Source of the DNA: Desulfosporosinus acidiphilus SJ4
GTDB lineage: Bacteria > Bacillota > Desulfitobacteriia > Desulfitobacteriales > Desulfitobacteriaceae
Direction of reading: 5' to 3'
Assembly: GCF_000255115.2 (NCBI RefSeq)
Contig: NC_018068.1
Coordinates: forward strand, 2,947,977 to 3,011,976
DNA length: 64,000 nt
Shown here: positions 27,613 through 35,165 of the stretch, one piece after another
Numbering within the stretch: position 1 is the stretch's first letter
Layout: each line of letters opens with the position of its first letter
The notes under the pieces: model-generated
The model's database searches: none
What the model was told of the DNA's origin: nothing
Seen by the model: only the letters and a program-made list of their open reading frames with translations
Position numbers and translations under genes: made by a program

Positions 27613-28827
27613 TCACTTTTCAGAAACCCGATAACCTGCTTTTATTTCCTTCATTCCTTCAATAACAAGTTTATCCCCAGCTTTCAAGCCTTCGACGGAA
27701 ACCTTATCCTCGTGAGCATCCCCCAGGGTAATATTTTTTCGGACTGCACGTCCATTCTCGACTACATAGACGTAATCTTCGCCATCATTTAATATGCTGC
27801 TGATGGGAATCAAAATGGATTCTTTTTCACCGGCATCTAAGTATACTTTTACACTTTCACCGATATAAAACTGATCATTATCAATAGGATTTAAAAGCTT
27901 GATTTCTGCACTGAAGGTCCCGGATTGCTGATCCGCCATTTGCACGATATTGATAACCTCTCCATCTGCTGTCGTATTATCAATTTTAACCTGTGCTTTT
28001 GTACCAACCTTGATTTTCTTTACATCGTTATCGGACAATCCAACAGTAATGACTTGATTTTCACTTCTCATCAAAACTACGGGATTTCCGGCTGCCTGTA
28101 ATTCACCTTCTTTGCAGAGAACGTCTACCACATAACCATCCGTATCAGCAACTAAGGAAGCATCCTGAACCAAGTCCATTTTAGATTTATAATCGGCGGT
28201 TGCCGTATTTAACTGGGCTAACAGCGCTTCCTTGTCCTCTGCTCTGGTACCATTTTGTAGCTGCTCCAAGCTTTGCTGGGCACTGTTCAAGGCAGCTTCG
28301 CTGCTGTCCAATTGTAGTTTCGAGCTGTCTAAAGCCTGTTGAGAAATCGCCGAACTATTATATAAGGCAACATTTTTGTTATATAAATCCTGATAATAAT
28401 TATAATTATCTTGGGCATTTTTGACCGCGATCTCAGCCTTATTTATATCCTCAGACTGTGCTCCATTCACGGCTTTCGTATATTGAGCTGAAGCAGCATC
28501 CATTTGAGATTTGGCAGCTTCCAAAGCAAAATTTAAATCAGTTTTATCGAGATCAACCAAGGGATCGCCCTTTTTTACATGTTGGCCTTTGGTTACATAG
28601 ATTTTTGCTATTTTAGCCGAACTTTTAAAGGATAATTTTCTTACTTCGCTCCCACCGGTAATTCCCTCATACTCCAAAGAAACGGGATAGCTTTCTTCTT
28701 TGACTTGTAATGTTTTGACTGGATAAGTTTTAATATTCGAATTAACTGTATCTGTGTTTCCTCCGCATCCACTGAGCATAACAACAACGAAGATTAAAGC
28801 ATAAATAAGCCAAGCTCTTTTTTTCAT
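27613..28827 (-). CDS. membrane fusion lipoprotein of the RND pump
   Basis: A 404-residue HlyD/AcrA-type adaptor. The signal peptide ends in the lipobox LSGC (Cys21), so the protein is lipid-anchored outside the membrane. A lipoyl/barrel-sandwich half (KIYVTKGQHVKKGDPLVDLD, about 73-92) leads into a long alpha-hairpin (about 95-210), then the second lipoyl half (ADTDGYVVDVLCKEGEL) and a beta-barrel. It lies between the TetR gene and the RND pump on the same strand and should couple the pump to the cell surface. Confidence 0.93.
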   Translation of the reverse strand: MKKRAWLIYALIFVVVMLSGCGGNTDTVNSNIKTYPVKTLQVKEESYPVSLEYEGITGGSEVRKLSFKSSAKIAKIYVTKGQHVKKGDPLVDLDKTDLNFALEAAKSQMDAASAQYTKAVNGAQSEDINKAEIAVKNAQDNYNYYQDLYNKNVALYNSSAISQQALDSSKLQLDSSEAALNSAQQSLEQLQNGTRAEDKEALLAQLNTATADYKSKMDLVQDASLVADTDGYVVDVLCKEGELQAAGNPVVLMRSENQVITVGLSDNDVKKIKVGTKAQVKIDNTTADGEVINIVQMADQQSGTFSAEIKLLNPIDNDQFYIGESVKVYLDAGEKESILIPISSILNDGEDYVYVVENGRAVRKNITLGDAHEDKVSVEGLKAGDKLVIEGMKEIKAGYRVSEK

Positions 28828-28934
28828 ACCCGACTCCTCCCATTGTATCCAAAGAAATTAAATTATTTGCATCTTATTTTTTAGATCTCGTAATAAACCA
28901 AATACCGTTAAGTTCTAAACATTCTTCTCATTTA

Positions 28935-29546
28935 TCAATCCCGTTTTATTAAACCCGCTGCCAAAACTTTGGATGCACCTCGACATAATCTCTGAATTTC
29001 TACCGGGATAAGGTCTCCTTCTAATCTGTTCTGAACAATGAAAAGACCAATTAAAGATTCCACATACATTAAAGAAATCGTAAAAAAGTCATGCTTATCC
29101 AGCTTTCCTGCTATGTATAAGGATTCTAGCTTTTTCTCGAGAACTTCAACAATAGATTTAAGCGTATTTGTTACATTAGTAACTAATTCAGATCTTCTTT
29201 TTGATTCAATAATTGCGACGATTAAAAGTCCTTTGCTTTCAACGATTCTCCTGTATAACCCCAATCCAAATTCATAAAGCAGATCTTCCACGGGGAGTTC
29301 ACTTTCCATGACGCTTTCAAGTTTTGAATTGCTATATCGGGTTAATTCTTTGGATAGTTCCAGAAATACTCCCTCTTTATTTTTAAAATGTCGAAATATG
29401 GTTGCCTCATTGACCTTTGCTTCTTCGGCGATCATTTTAGTTGTCGTGCCTTTAAAGCCATGCTCCATAAAAAGTTTTTTGGCAGCTTCAATAATCCTAA
29501 TGCTTAAAGCATTATCAGTGACAATAGCTTTTTCAAGGTTCTTCAT
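28935..29546 (-). CDS. TetR-family regulator of the efflux operon
   Basis: About 203 residues. The ATG at 29544-29546 is preferred to an upstream frame because GAGGTGG lies nine bases before it and the HTH then starts at the usual position. The helix-turn-helix reads TKMIAEEAKVNEATIFRHFK (about residues 36-55). The C-terminal half is the variable ligand domain. It is the first gene of a TetR-MFP-RND set and probably represses its own operon through the two palindromes directly upstream (29571-29631). The inducer is unknown. Confidence 0.9.
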   Translation of the reverse strand: MKNLEKAIVTDNALSIRIIEAAKKLFMEHGFKGTTTKMIAEEAKVNEATIFRHFKNKEGVFLELSKELTRYSNSKLESVMESELPVEDLLYEFGLGLYRRIVESKGLLIVAIIESKRRSELVTNVTNTLKSIVEVLEKKLESLYIAGKLDKHDFFTISLMYVESLIGLFIVQNRLEGDLIPVEIQRLCRGASKVLAAGLIKRD

Positions 29547-29570
29547 GAATTTTGACCACCTCTTTTGAAT

Positions 29571-29631
29571 GCAAGTACTTACTTGCTTAAGTTTAATGTA
29601 TTTTATGTGCAAATGCAAGTGATTGCTTGCA
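29571..29631 (-). promoter_or_regulatory. two palindromic TetR operator candidates
   Basis: GCAAGTACTTACTTGC (29571-29586) has 7-bp arms around CT. TGCAAGTGATTGCTTGCA (29614-29631) has 6-bp arms. Both share GCAAGT half-sites, are centred 44 bp apart, and lie directly upstream of the TetR gene, the usual place for autoregulation. Confidence 0.75.
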
Positions 29632-29714
29632 TTATTTAATTTTATTTCCTAATATATAGTTCTGTACTTATCATCAGTAATGCTCACAGCAGTATAAGGT
29701 TATGCTTCTGAAAG

Positions 29715-29749
29715 CAAAAAATAGCCTACGCCGAAGTTATCGACGTAGG
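29715..29749 (-). terminator. terminator downstream of the nucleobase permease
   Basis: CCTACG-CG and CG-CGTAGG arms (29725-29749) form a stem followed on the minus strand by TATTTTTT (29715-29722). It lies about 120 bases past the permease stop. Confidence 0.75.
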
Positions 29750-29763
29750 ACTCATAGTTCAAT

Positions 29764-29796
29764 GAAAGCCCCAATGTTCAGCTTTAGCTGAATGAG
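29764..29796. repeat. palindromic intergenic repeat R3, copy c (short)
   Basis: The segment GAAAGCCCCAATGTTCAGC continues into a perfect TTCAGCT-TT-AGCTGAA palindrome. It matches the tails of two longer copies at 37923-38003 and 41443-41537 (CCCCGATGTTCAGCTTT). It lies between the permease stop and its terminator. Confidence 0.6.
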
Positions 29797-29868
29797 TTGA
29801 CTTAGTTTAAACTATACGTTTATGGGCGAATTCCCAACGAGCTTGTTTTCAAAATAGAATTGCAAACT

Positions 29869-31212
29869 TTAAACTTCCATACCAGAGTTAGCAGCTAATT
29901 CCTTTTCGATATTATCTCCGCCTTTACTCCCATTAAAGAAGGCGTTGAGGATAATAGCCGTCAGTGAACCAAGGGTAATATTACTGTGAACAATAGTTTG
30001 ACTCCAATTGGGAAAATACTTAAAGAAGTTTGGTTCAACTAGAGGAATTAGTCCGATTCCAACACTTATTGCAACAATATAGATATTGTAGCGATTCTTT
30101 TGGAAGTCTACCTTCGAGAGAGTTTTCATGCCGCTTGCTGCCACGATGCTGAACATAGCAATACCGGCACCACCGAGGACAGCATTGGGAACAGAGGCGA
30201 TAATTGTCGCCAATTTAGGAAGGAGACCCATGAGGACTAGTATGACTCCCGATGTTGCTACAACGAAACGACTCTTCACGCCTGTTAAACCCACTAAACC
30301 GACGTTTTGGGCAAAAGCCGTATAAGGGAATGCGTTGAGGATACCTCCCAGCATCGTCGCCGCACCATCGGCACGTAAGCCACGGGTTAAATCTTCCGGT
30401 CCAATAGGTTTGTCGATGATTTCTCCGATGGCAAGAAAATCGCCGGTTGACTCAACCATAACGACTAACATCACCAAAATCATAGAAATAATTGCATCCA
30501 TGTGAAAGGTTGGATACCCAAAATGAAAAGGTGTATCTAATCCAATCCAGGGCGCGCTGCTAACACCTGAAAAATTAACCAAACCAAGGGGAATTGCTAC
30601 AATCAAACCAATGAACAATCCTAGTAAGACCGCAATATTTCCAATAAACCCTTTAAAATATTTCGTTATAAAGAGAATAGCGATTAGTACCACGAAAGCA
30701 ACAAGAAGGTAGGTGGGAGACGCATAGTTTTTATCCCCCACCCCGCCGCATGCCCATTGCACACCAACAGGAAGCAAGGAGAGACCAATGACTGTGATTA
30801 CGCTTCCCGTGACCACAGGCGGGAAAAATCGTAATAACTTACTAAAATAAGGTGCTAAGAGAAACGTGACAAGGCCGGCAACAATAATAGATCCATAAAT
30901 AGCAGTCATCCCGCTGTTCTGAACGATCATAATCATTGGAGTAACAGCAGCAAACGTAACCCCCTGGATAACCGGTATTCTGATCCCCATTTTCCATAGT
31001 CCAAGAGTCTGAAGAAGAGTCGCGATTCCGCAGGTAAATAAATCTGCATTAATGAGAAAAGCAATTTGTTCTTTCGAAAAATGGGCAGCTCCGGCAATAA
31101 TAAATGGAACTGCTACTGCACCGGCATACATAGCTAAGACATGCTGTAAACCATACAGGAAAAGCTGTCCTGGCGGAAGTACTTGATCAACTGGATGCTT
31201 CGATTTATCCAT
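29869..31212 (-). CDS. NCS2 xanthine/uracil-type nucleobase permease
   Basis: A 447-residue transporter with about 14 hydrophobic segments. Family motifs are visible: the N-terminal QHVLAMYAGAVAVPFIIAGA, the motif ESTGDFLAIGE (about 254-264), and QNVGLVGLTGVKSRFV (about 299-314), typical of NCS2 purine permeases. It imports a nucleobase with protons or sodium. No purine riboswitch was seen in the 31213-31440 leader. Choosing among xanthine, uric acid and uracil is not possible by eye, though the signature leans to xanthine/urate. Confidence 0.92.
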   Translation of the reverse strand: MDKSKHPVDQVLPPGQLFLYGLQHVLAMYAGAVAVPFIIAGAAHFSKEQIAFLINADLFTCGIATLLQTLGLWKMGIRIPVIQGVTFAAVTPMIMIVQNSGMTAIYGSIIVAGLVTFLLAPYFSKLLRFFPPVVTGSVITVIGLSLLPVGVQWACGGVGDKNYASPTYLLVAFVVLIAILFITKYFKGFIGNIAVLLGLFIGLIVAIPLGLVNFSGVSSAPWIGLDTPFHFGYPTFHMDAIISMILVMLVVMVESTGDFLAIGEIIDKPIGPEDLTRGLRADGAATMLGGILNAFPYTAFAQNVGLVGLTGVKSRFVVATSGVILVLMGLLPKLATIIASVPNAVLGGAGIAMFSIVAASGMKTLSKVDFQKNRYNIYIVAISVGIGLIPLVEPNFFKYFPNWSQTIVHSNITLGSLTAIILNAFFNGSKGGDNIEKELAANSGMEV

Positions 31213-31440
31213 ATTCTTTGCTCCTTTACCTGATTATATTGCTTCATTCAATATTTGATAGCCAGTCTTTCTATTATAAGCAATTTCGTTTTTCTTACAC
31301 CTTTAAGGAACCATTATTTTGCAAACTGAAATATCTATTACATTCATTACAGGTATCTTAATTAAGCTTAGATTAAGCAATTGATCTAAGCCTAATATTT
31401 TAATTTCAAGGAGAAAAACTCTTAAACCATTTCATACTTA

Positions 31441-31472
31441 AAATATCCTCGCCGGTAAAGGCGGGGATATTT
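31441..31472 (-). terminator. terminator of the ferredoxin gene
   Basis: AAATATCCTCGCC and GGCGGGGATATTT form a 13-bp stem with one wobble or mismatch and a six-base loop; on the minus strand the stem ends in TTT. Confidence 0.75.
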
Positions 31473-31493
31473 ACTCTTCAATACATACTTTGC

Positions 31494-31685
31494 TTATTCT
31501 TCAATAGAAATACAATGAGCCGGACAACCTTCAGCAGCTTCTTTGGCAGCTTCTTCGCATTCGCTAGGCACGGGATTAGTATAAGCTTCTGCCAAGCCAT
31601 CGGCTCCCATTCTAAACACCTCCGGACAGAACGCGGGACAAGATTCGCATCCTATGCACTCATTTTGATCTACTTCAGCAATCAT
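31494..31685 (-). CDS. [4Fe-4S] ferredoxin
   Basis: A 63-residue acidic ferredoxin. The segment CIGCESCPAFCP places cysteines at 10, 13, 16 and 20, and EGCPAHCI places cysteines at 54 and 58; one further cysteine lies at 43. The pattern and the intervening FRMGADGLAEAY fit single-cluster ferredoxins of the Thermotoga/Bacillus type, with spare cysteines. It carries electrons in the cytoplasm; its partner is not evident from neighbours. AGGAGG lies upstream of the ATG, and it has its own terminator. Confidence 0.9.
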   Translation of the reverse strand: MIAEVDQNECIGCESCPAFCPEVFRMGADGLAEAYTNPVPSECEEAAKEAAEGCPAHCISIEE

Positions 31686-31796
31686 GACATAACCTCCTTA
31701 TGTTTTTAGGGTTTTCTCATTTAATAGTTTAACATGAGATGCATGTGTTGGATAGGCCGGAAAGGGTCTGCGAATCAAGTTATCTCTGTATACATG

Positions 31797-32891
31797 CTAA
31801 TCGTCTCTCTCTTTTTGCTTACCCGATTTTTGGCTGTCGTCCCCTGGTCTTTGATTTGTTCCCCTGTCAGACTGATCTGTTCTCTTATTGGTCTTTGGGA
31901 GATCATGCTGCTCATTCCCCTTATTGTTATCCCCTGATTGCTCTTTATTATCCTTTATTTGCCCTTTCTCCTTGCCTATACCTGGTTTATTCTGATTCTT
32001 ATCCGGCGAAGAAGGCTGCATGTTAGACTTTGATTTATCGTTTGACTCTATAGTTGGTTTATTCGTCAAGTCCGAATCAGGTTTTTTTGTTCCAGTTGTT
32101 AGAGGTAACCCTAATTCTATTCCTCGCTTTTCTGCCTTTATTTGTGCTTGAACTTGAGGGTTTTCTAATAACCGAACTCGTTCTTGAGTGTCCTTCAGAT
32201 TCTGATCCCCCGTCACAACACCTGCATTTTGAGCAGTCTGCCATAGAGCATACTCACCGAGAGTCAAATCTTTTTTTTGAGCAAGCTCACTCTCTTGTGA
32301 AGTCAAAGGAAAAACTGCAATCTGAGGTGTAAACCCATTTTTCTGAGCAGCTCCTGTAATCCAATTGGCGATTTGCTGATCATTAAGTTCTTTAGGCATT
32401 TGAGCAGAGGTTTTATCTGACATCGGAGAATATCCCACCACAACCCAGTGCTGCTGAGAATTAAGGAATTTTTGATTATAGGACTGGGTGATAATCTGAC
32501 CTATGGCTTGTTCCATAGGCAGCCCTGTAAGATTGACCTGACTCAGGATGCGCTTTGCATCATCATTTTGAGATTGGAGCTTCAACAAATTGCCCTTGGC
32601 ATCAATTGTAAATTGTAAACTGGGGTTAATATCCACTGAGAGCAATGCAACTGCAGTTGGCGCTTGATATAGGTTCCACCCAAAACAAGCCATAAAAACC
32701 AAAAGAAATACGGCTGCGATTCCTGCCCATAGGCGCAATCCATGAGAGTTCACTATCCCCGTATGGATTTCAATTTCTTCGCCTATCCCCAAATTGCCTC
32801 TGCGATAAATGTGGCGAAAGGTCCCGTCATTTCCCAGAACTGTGTAACGCAGTCCGGACTTTTCCAACACCACAGCTTTTGATTTACTCAT
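31797..32891 (-). CDS. rsgI: RsgI-type anti-sigma-I factor
   Basis: A 364-residue single-pass membrane protein. The N-terminal RsgI_N domain (residues 1-50) should bind SigI in the cytoplasm. A helix at about 53-73 crosses the membrane. The extracellular part has a conserved region with ALLSVDINPSLQFTID (about 81-96) and ends in a long disordered Lys/Asn/Gln/Pro-rich tail (about 265-364). No carbohydrate-binding module is evident, unlike clostridial biomass-sensing RsgI proteins. It lies four bases after sigI. Confidence 0.92.
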   Translation of the reverse strand: MSKSKAVVLEKSGLRYTVLGNDGTFRHIYRRGNLGIGEEIEIHTGIVNSHGLRLWAGIAAVFLLVFMACFGWNLYQAPTAVALLSVDINPSLQFTIDAKGNLLKLQSQNDDAKRILSQVNLTGLPMEQAIGQIITQSYNQKFLNSQQHWVVVGYSPMSDKTSAQMPKELNDQQIANWITGAAQKNGFTPQIAVFPLTSQESELAQKKDLTLGEYALWQTAQNAGVVTGDQNLKDTQERVRLLENPQVQAQIKAEKRGIELGLPLTTGTKKPDSDLTNKPTIESNDKSKSNMQPSSPDKNQNKPGIGKEKGQIKDNKEQSGDNNKGNEQHDLPKTNKRTDQSDRGTNQRPGDDSQKSGKQKERDD

Positions 32892-32895
32892 ACTC

Positions 32896-33600
32896 TCACC
32901 CCTTTTCTCGCGGGAGCACGTATTCCCTTAAATAAATATAATCATGTTGATTAGCTATAAGTAGAGCAACAGCTAAGATATACTTTCTACCCCGTTCTAA
33001 GACCTTCGGGTGAATTTGAGTTTTCAGCGCTAAGGCTTGCATGGGAATTTTGCCGGTACGTTCTACGTTAGACCATAGTTCTTTATCAAAGGCTAATTCT
33101 CTGGCGGCACGAAGCAATGTCTCACGAGAATCCCGATGTTTGGGGGAAACTGCCACTAAATCCTGAAAAGTAAGTTTAACGGTCGCTAAGGCTTTGTTGA
33201 ACTGTTGAATTTCTTCTGCTCTCTCACGGGATTGTTCGTTTTCTTTAAATTCATCTAAACTAAGATGGATTTCCACGTCTCGCCCATAATCCTCTTGATC
33301 TAGGGAATTAGAAAGAGGAACACGTTGTTTTCGATGATAATCAATCAGTCGCCGTTTAATTAAAATCCGTGCAAAGGCTAGAAACGGTACACCTTTATCG
33401 GCTTTAAACAAATCAATCGCTTCATTAAAAGCGATTAAAGCCTCAGATAATTCTTCATCCCTGCCCCATTCCAGAAAACGAAAACACACTTGACTAGCCA
33501 CATGACAGATAAACATTTGTGATTTAGCTAAAAAATCCTCGCGAGCTTTCGAATCCTCTTGTAAACGCTGCCAAGACAATTGGTCTTCCCATTCTGGCAT
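32896..33600 (-). CDS. sigI: RNA polymerase sigma factor SigI
   Basis: A 234-residue sigma-70-family protein with the SigI layout. A region-2 core includes LSEALIAFNEAIDLFKADKG and FARILIKRRLIDYHRKQ (about 50-98). A C-terminal DNA-binding region follows (about 130-230), including RTGKIPMQALALKTQIHPKV. SigI responds to heat or envelope signals in relatives, under the partner RsgI encoded next. The start has an AGGAGG-like site (33609-33614). A C-rich candidate SigI promoter lies upstream, consistent with autoregulation. Confidence 0.92.
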   Translation of the reverse strand: MPEWEDQLSWQRLQEDSKAREDFLAKSQMFICHVASQVCFRFLEWGRDEELSEALIAFNEAIDLFKADKGVPFLAFARILIKRRLIDYHRKQRVPLSNSLDQEDYGRDVEIHLSLDEFKENEQSRERAEEIQQFNKALATVKLTFQDLVAVSPKHRDSRETLLRAARELAFDKELWSNVERTGKIPMQALALKTQIHPKVLERGRKYILAVALLIANQHDYIYLREYVLPREKG

Positions 33601-33623
33601 GCTTTTTTCCTCCTACACGGTTA

Positions 33624-33653
33624 TACGATGGGGCTAAAGCTTTTAGGGGGGGT
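33624..33653 (-). promoter_or_regulatory. candidate SigI-dependent promoter of sigI-rsgI
   Basis: On the minus strand, ACCCCCCC followed by TAAAAGC (33640-33653) and CGTATAA (33621-33627) are spaced like the C-run -35 and CGxA-type -10 elements I recall for SigI regulons in Bacillus and Clostridium. It lies directly upstream of sigI. The match is by eye. Confidence 0.45.
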
Positions 33654-33756
33654 AGCCCGAATTAAGACGTAATTAATTTTAAATGTTCGACATTAAATCC
33701 TTTTTTCCCTTTCAAAGCAATATACCAATAATTCAGGAAAAATTAACCATGCAAAA

Positions 33757-33987
33757 ATGGGACCGTTGCATAATGAGTATTTATACGTTTTTATAAAGAA
33801 AACTTAGCTGGCGCTAAGCCTCCGGCGAAAGCGGCAGCTAAGTTGCACTTATGCTAGAAGACGAAGACACTGTCTTCGCACGAATTTGTTCTTCTTGCAG
33901 TATTTAACCGAAGGTTATACTTTCTTCTAGTATAAATAAAACCCTGCATATAAGTGGATGATTTTAACCACTATTTATGCAAGGTTT
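33757..33987. repeat. repeat R2 (copy a) interrupted by repeat R1
   Basis: Outer segments 33757-33797 and 33931-33987 match 62123-62214 almost base for base: ATGGGACCGTTGCATAATG and GAGTATTTATACG on the left, ATAAAACCCTGCATATAAG and GTGGATGATTTTAACCACTA on the right. Here they are split by the 139-bp R1 element. The right part holds a terminator-like hairpin, CCTGCATATAAGTGG with CCACTATTTATGCAAGG. Confidence 0.88.
33798..33936. mobile_element. R1 element, copy c, inserted into repeat R2
   Basis: Comparison with the uninterrupted site at 62.15 kb (TTTTATAAATAAAACC) shows 139 bp added here, with TATAAA on both sides (33792-33797 and 33931-33936). This is either a 6-bp target duplication or shared end bases. 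The insert has a 13/14-bp stem (AACTTAGCTGGCGC with GCGGCAGCTAAGTT), a perfect CGAAGACA-C-TGTCTTCG hairpin, an AACC-GAA-GGTT hairpin, and no coding potential. Confidence 0.82.
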
Positions 33988-34095
33988 CGTTTTAATAGGG
34001 GACGCTTATGCATTTTGCAACATCCCCATCTAACTTTAGCAGGGAGTACTCATTAACAAAATCCCGATAAATCAACCTGAATTTCAAGAAGTCAT

Positions 34096-34872
34096 TCAAT
34101 CATTGTTTTGGTTATCGTCGGATTGGTTTAAAAAGGTTTCCATAGATGTCAGGTCATTGGAAGTAACAGCGCCATTTTTAACCTTATCTAAAAAACTCCC
34201 GATTGGGTCTGTGGTACTTGAGGAGGAACTGCTGGACACACTTGAAACAGTACCACTGTCTGCACTTGAGATCGTCTGGTCATCACTGGAATTTAATAAA
34301 CTTTGCATTGCAGAAATATCATCAGCTGTGACTGTTCCATTTTTCACTTTATCCAGAAAACTTCCGATGGGGTCTGTAGAATTGTTGTTATTGCCCGGTG
34401 GCGGACCTTGAGGAATTTGACTCAAGGTCGTTTTCATTGATTTAAGATCGTCTGCGGTAACCGTACCGTTTTTGACTTTCTCTAGAAAACTTCCTATTGG
34501 ATCTGTGGAATTTGATGATAAACTGTTGTCCTCTGTAGAAGTTGTCTGAGTCGTATTGGAATTTAATAGACTTTGCATCGCAGCAATATCATTATCCGTC
34601 ACTGTCCCATTTTTTACTTTATCAAGAAAATTCTTGATCGGGTCTGAGGACCCCCCGCTAAAATCGTATGAAATATTACTATTACTTGCCGATGAAGAAG
34701 AACTTAACTCAAAGGTATCCCCATCACCATTGCTTTGAACAGTGTCCGCATTTAATAGAGATAAAAGTGAGTTACTGGATTCTCCATCAGTACTAATTTT
34801 TGATGATGTTTTATTTTGAGAGGTTAGAAAGGAATTATAAGAATAATTGGTTATAGATGATATACTGCTCAT
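34096..34872 (-). CDS. secreted or flagellar-like protein with four 27-residue repeats
   Basis: A 258-residue protein rich in Ser, Asn and Asp, with no cysteine and no classical signal peptide. Four copies of a 27-residue unit of the form DPIGSFLDKVKNGTVTADD followed by a short helix lie at residues 77-103, 124-150, 167-193 and 222-248, separated by Ser/Asn linkers of 16-28 residues. Each unit looks like a helix-turn-helix with an acidic TADD/TDND turn. The N-terminus (MSSISSITNYSYNSF) resembles flagellar or type-III-exported proteins. No known function. It diverges from the atypical response regulator gene, with 11-bp tandem repeats between them. Confidence 0.85.
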   Translation of the reverse strand: MSSISSITNYSYNSFLTSQNKTSSKISTDGESSNSLLSLLNADTVQSNGDGDTFELSSSSSASNSNISYDFSGGSSDPIKNFLDKVKNGTVTDNDIAAMQSLLNSNTTQTTSTEDNSLSSNSTDPIGSFLEKVKNGTVTADDLKSMKTTLSQIPQGPPPGNNNNSTDPIGSFLDKVKNGTVTADDISAMQSLLNSSDDQTISSADSGTVSSVSSSSSSSTTDPIGSFLDKVKNGAVTSNDLTSMETFLNQSDDNQNND

Positions 34873-34988
34873 TTAAACATCTCCTTCATTTTAGATTCAT
34901 TGTTTATATCGTGTTTTTTTCTTGGAAAATCCTTTGAAGATTATTCATTTTTTAAAGATTTTCGATTTAGAAAAGATAAAATGGGTTT

Positions 34989-35037
34989 TTCAGCAAACTT
35001 TCAGCTAATATTCAGTTTCACTTCAGCTAGGATTCAA
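34989..35037. promoter_or_regulatory. five tandem 11-bp TTCAG direct repeats
   Basis: TTCAG begins at 34989, 35000, 35011 and 35022, exactly 11 bp apart, and a fifth degenerate copy (TTCAA) starts at 35033. Units with N5-6 spacers are the classic target form of OmpR/PhoB-type regulators, which bind direct repeats on one DNA face. The array lies between the repeat-protein gene and the response regulator gene. The rest of 34873-35165 is AT-rich and shows nothing else. Confidence 0.75.
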
Positions 35038-35165
35038 TTTTTAGTAGTAATTTAGTATTAAATGCAATTTCTATATTAGTATTACCGGATTACTAGGCAC
35101 AACGGCAATCTTTACGCACCGGACCTATGCCTTAGAAAATGCAATGAGCCTTAGGAGTGAGTTAG

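Noticed and set aside
31213-31440. Purine riboswitch in front of the nucleobase permease
   Set aside because: The conserved aptamer segments could not be found on the minus strand.
33757-33987. CRISPR array from repeated segments
   Set aside because: The repeats are two nested single-copy elements without spacers; no array or cas gene is in the window.
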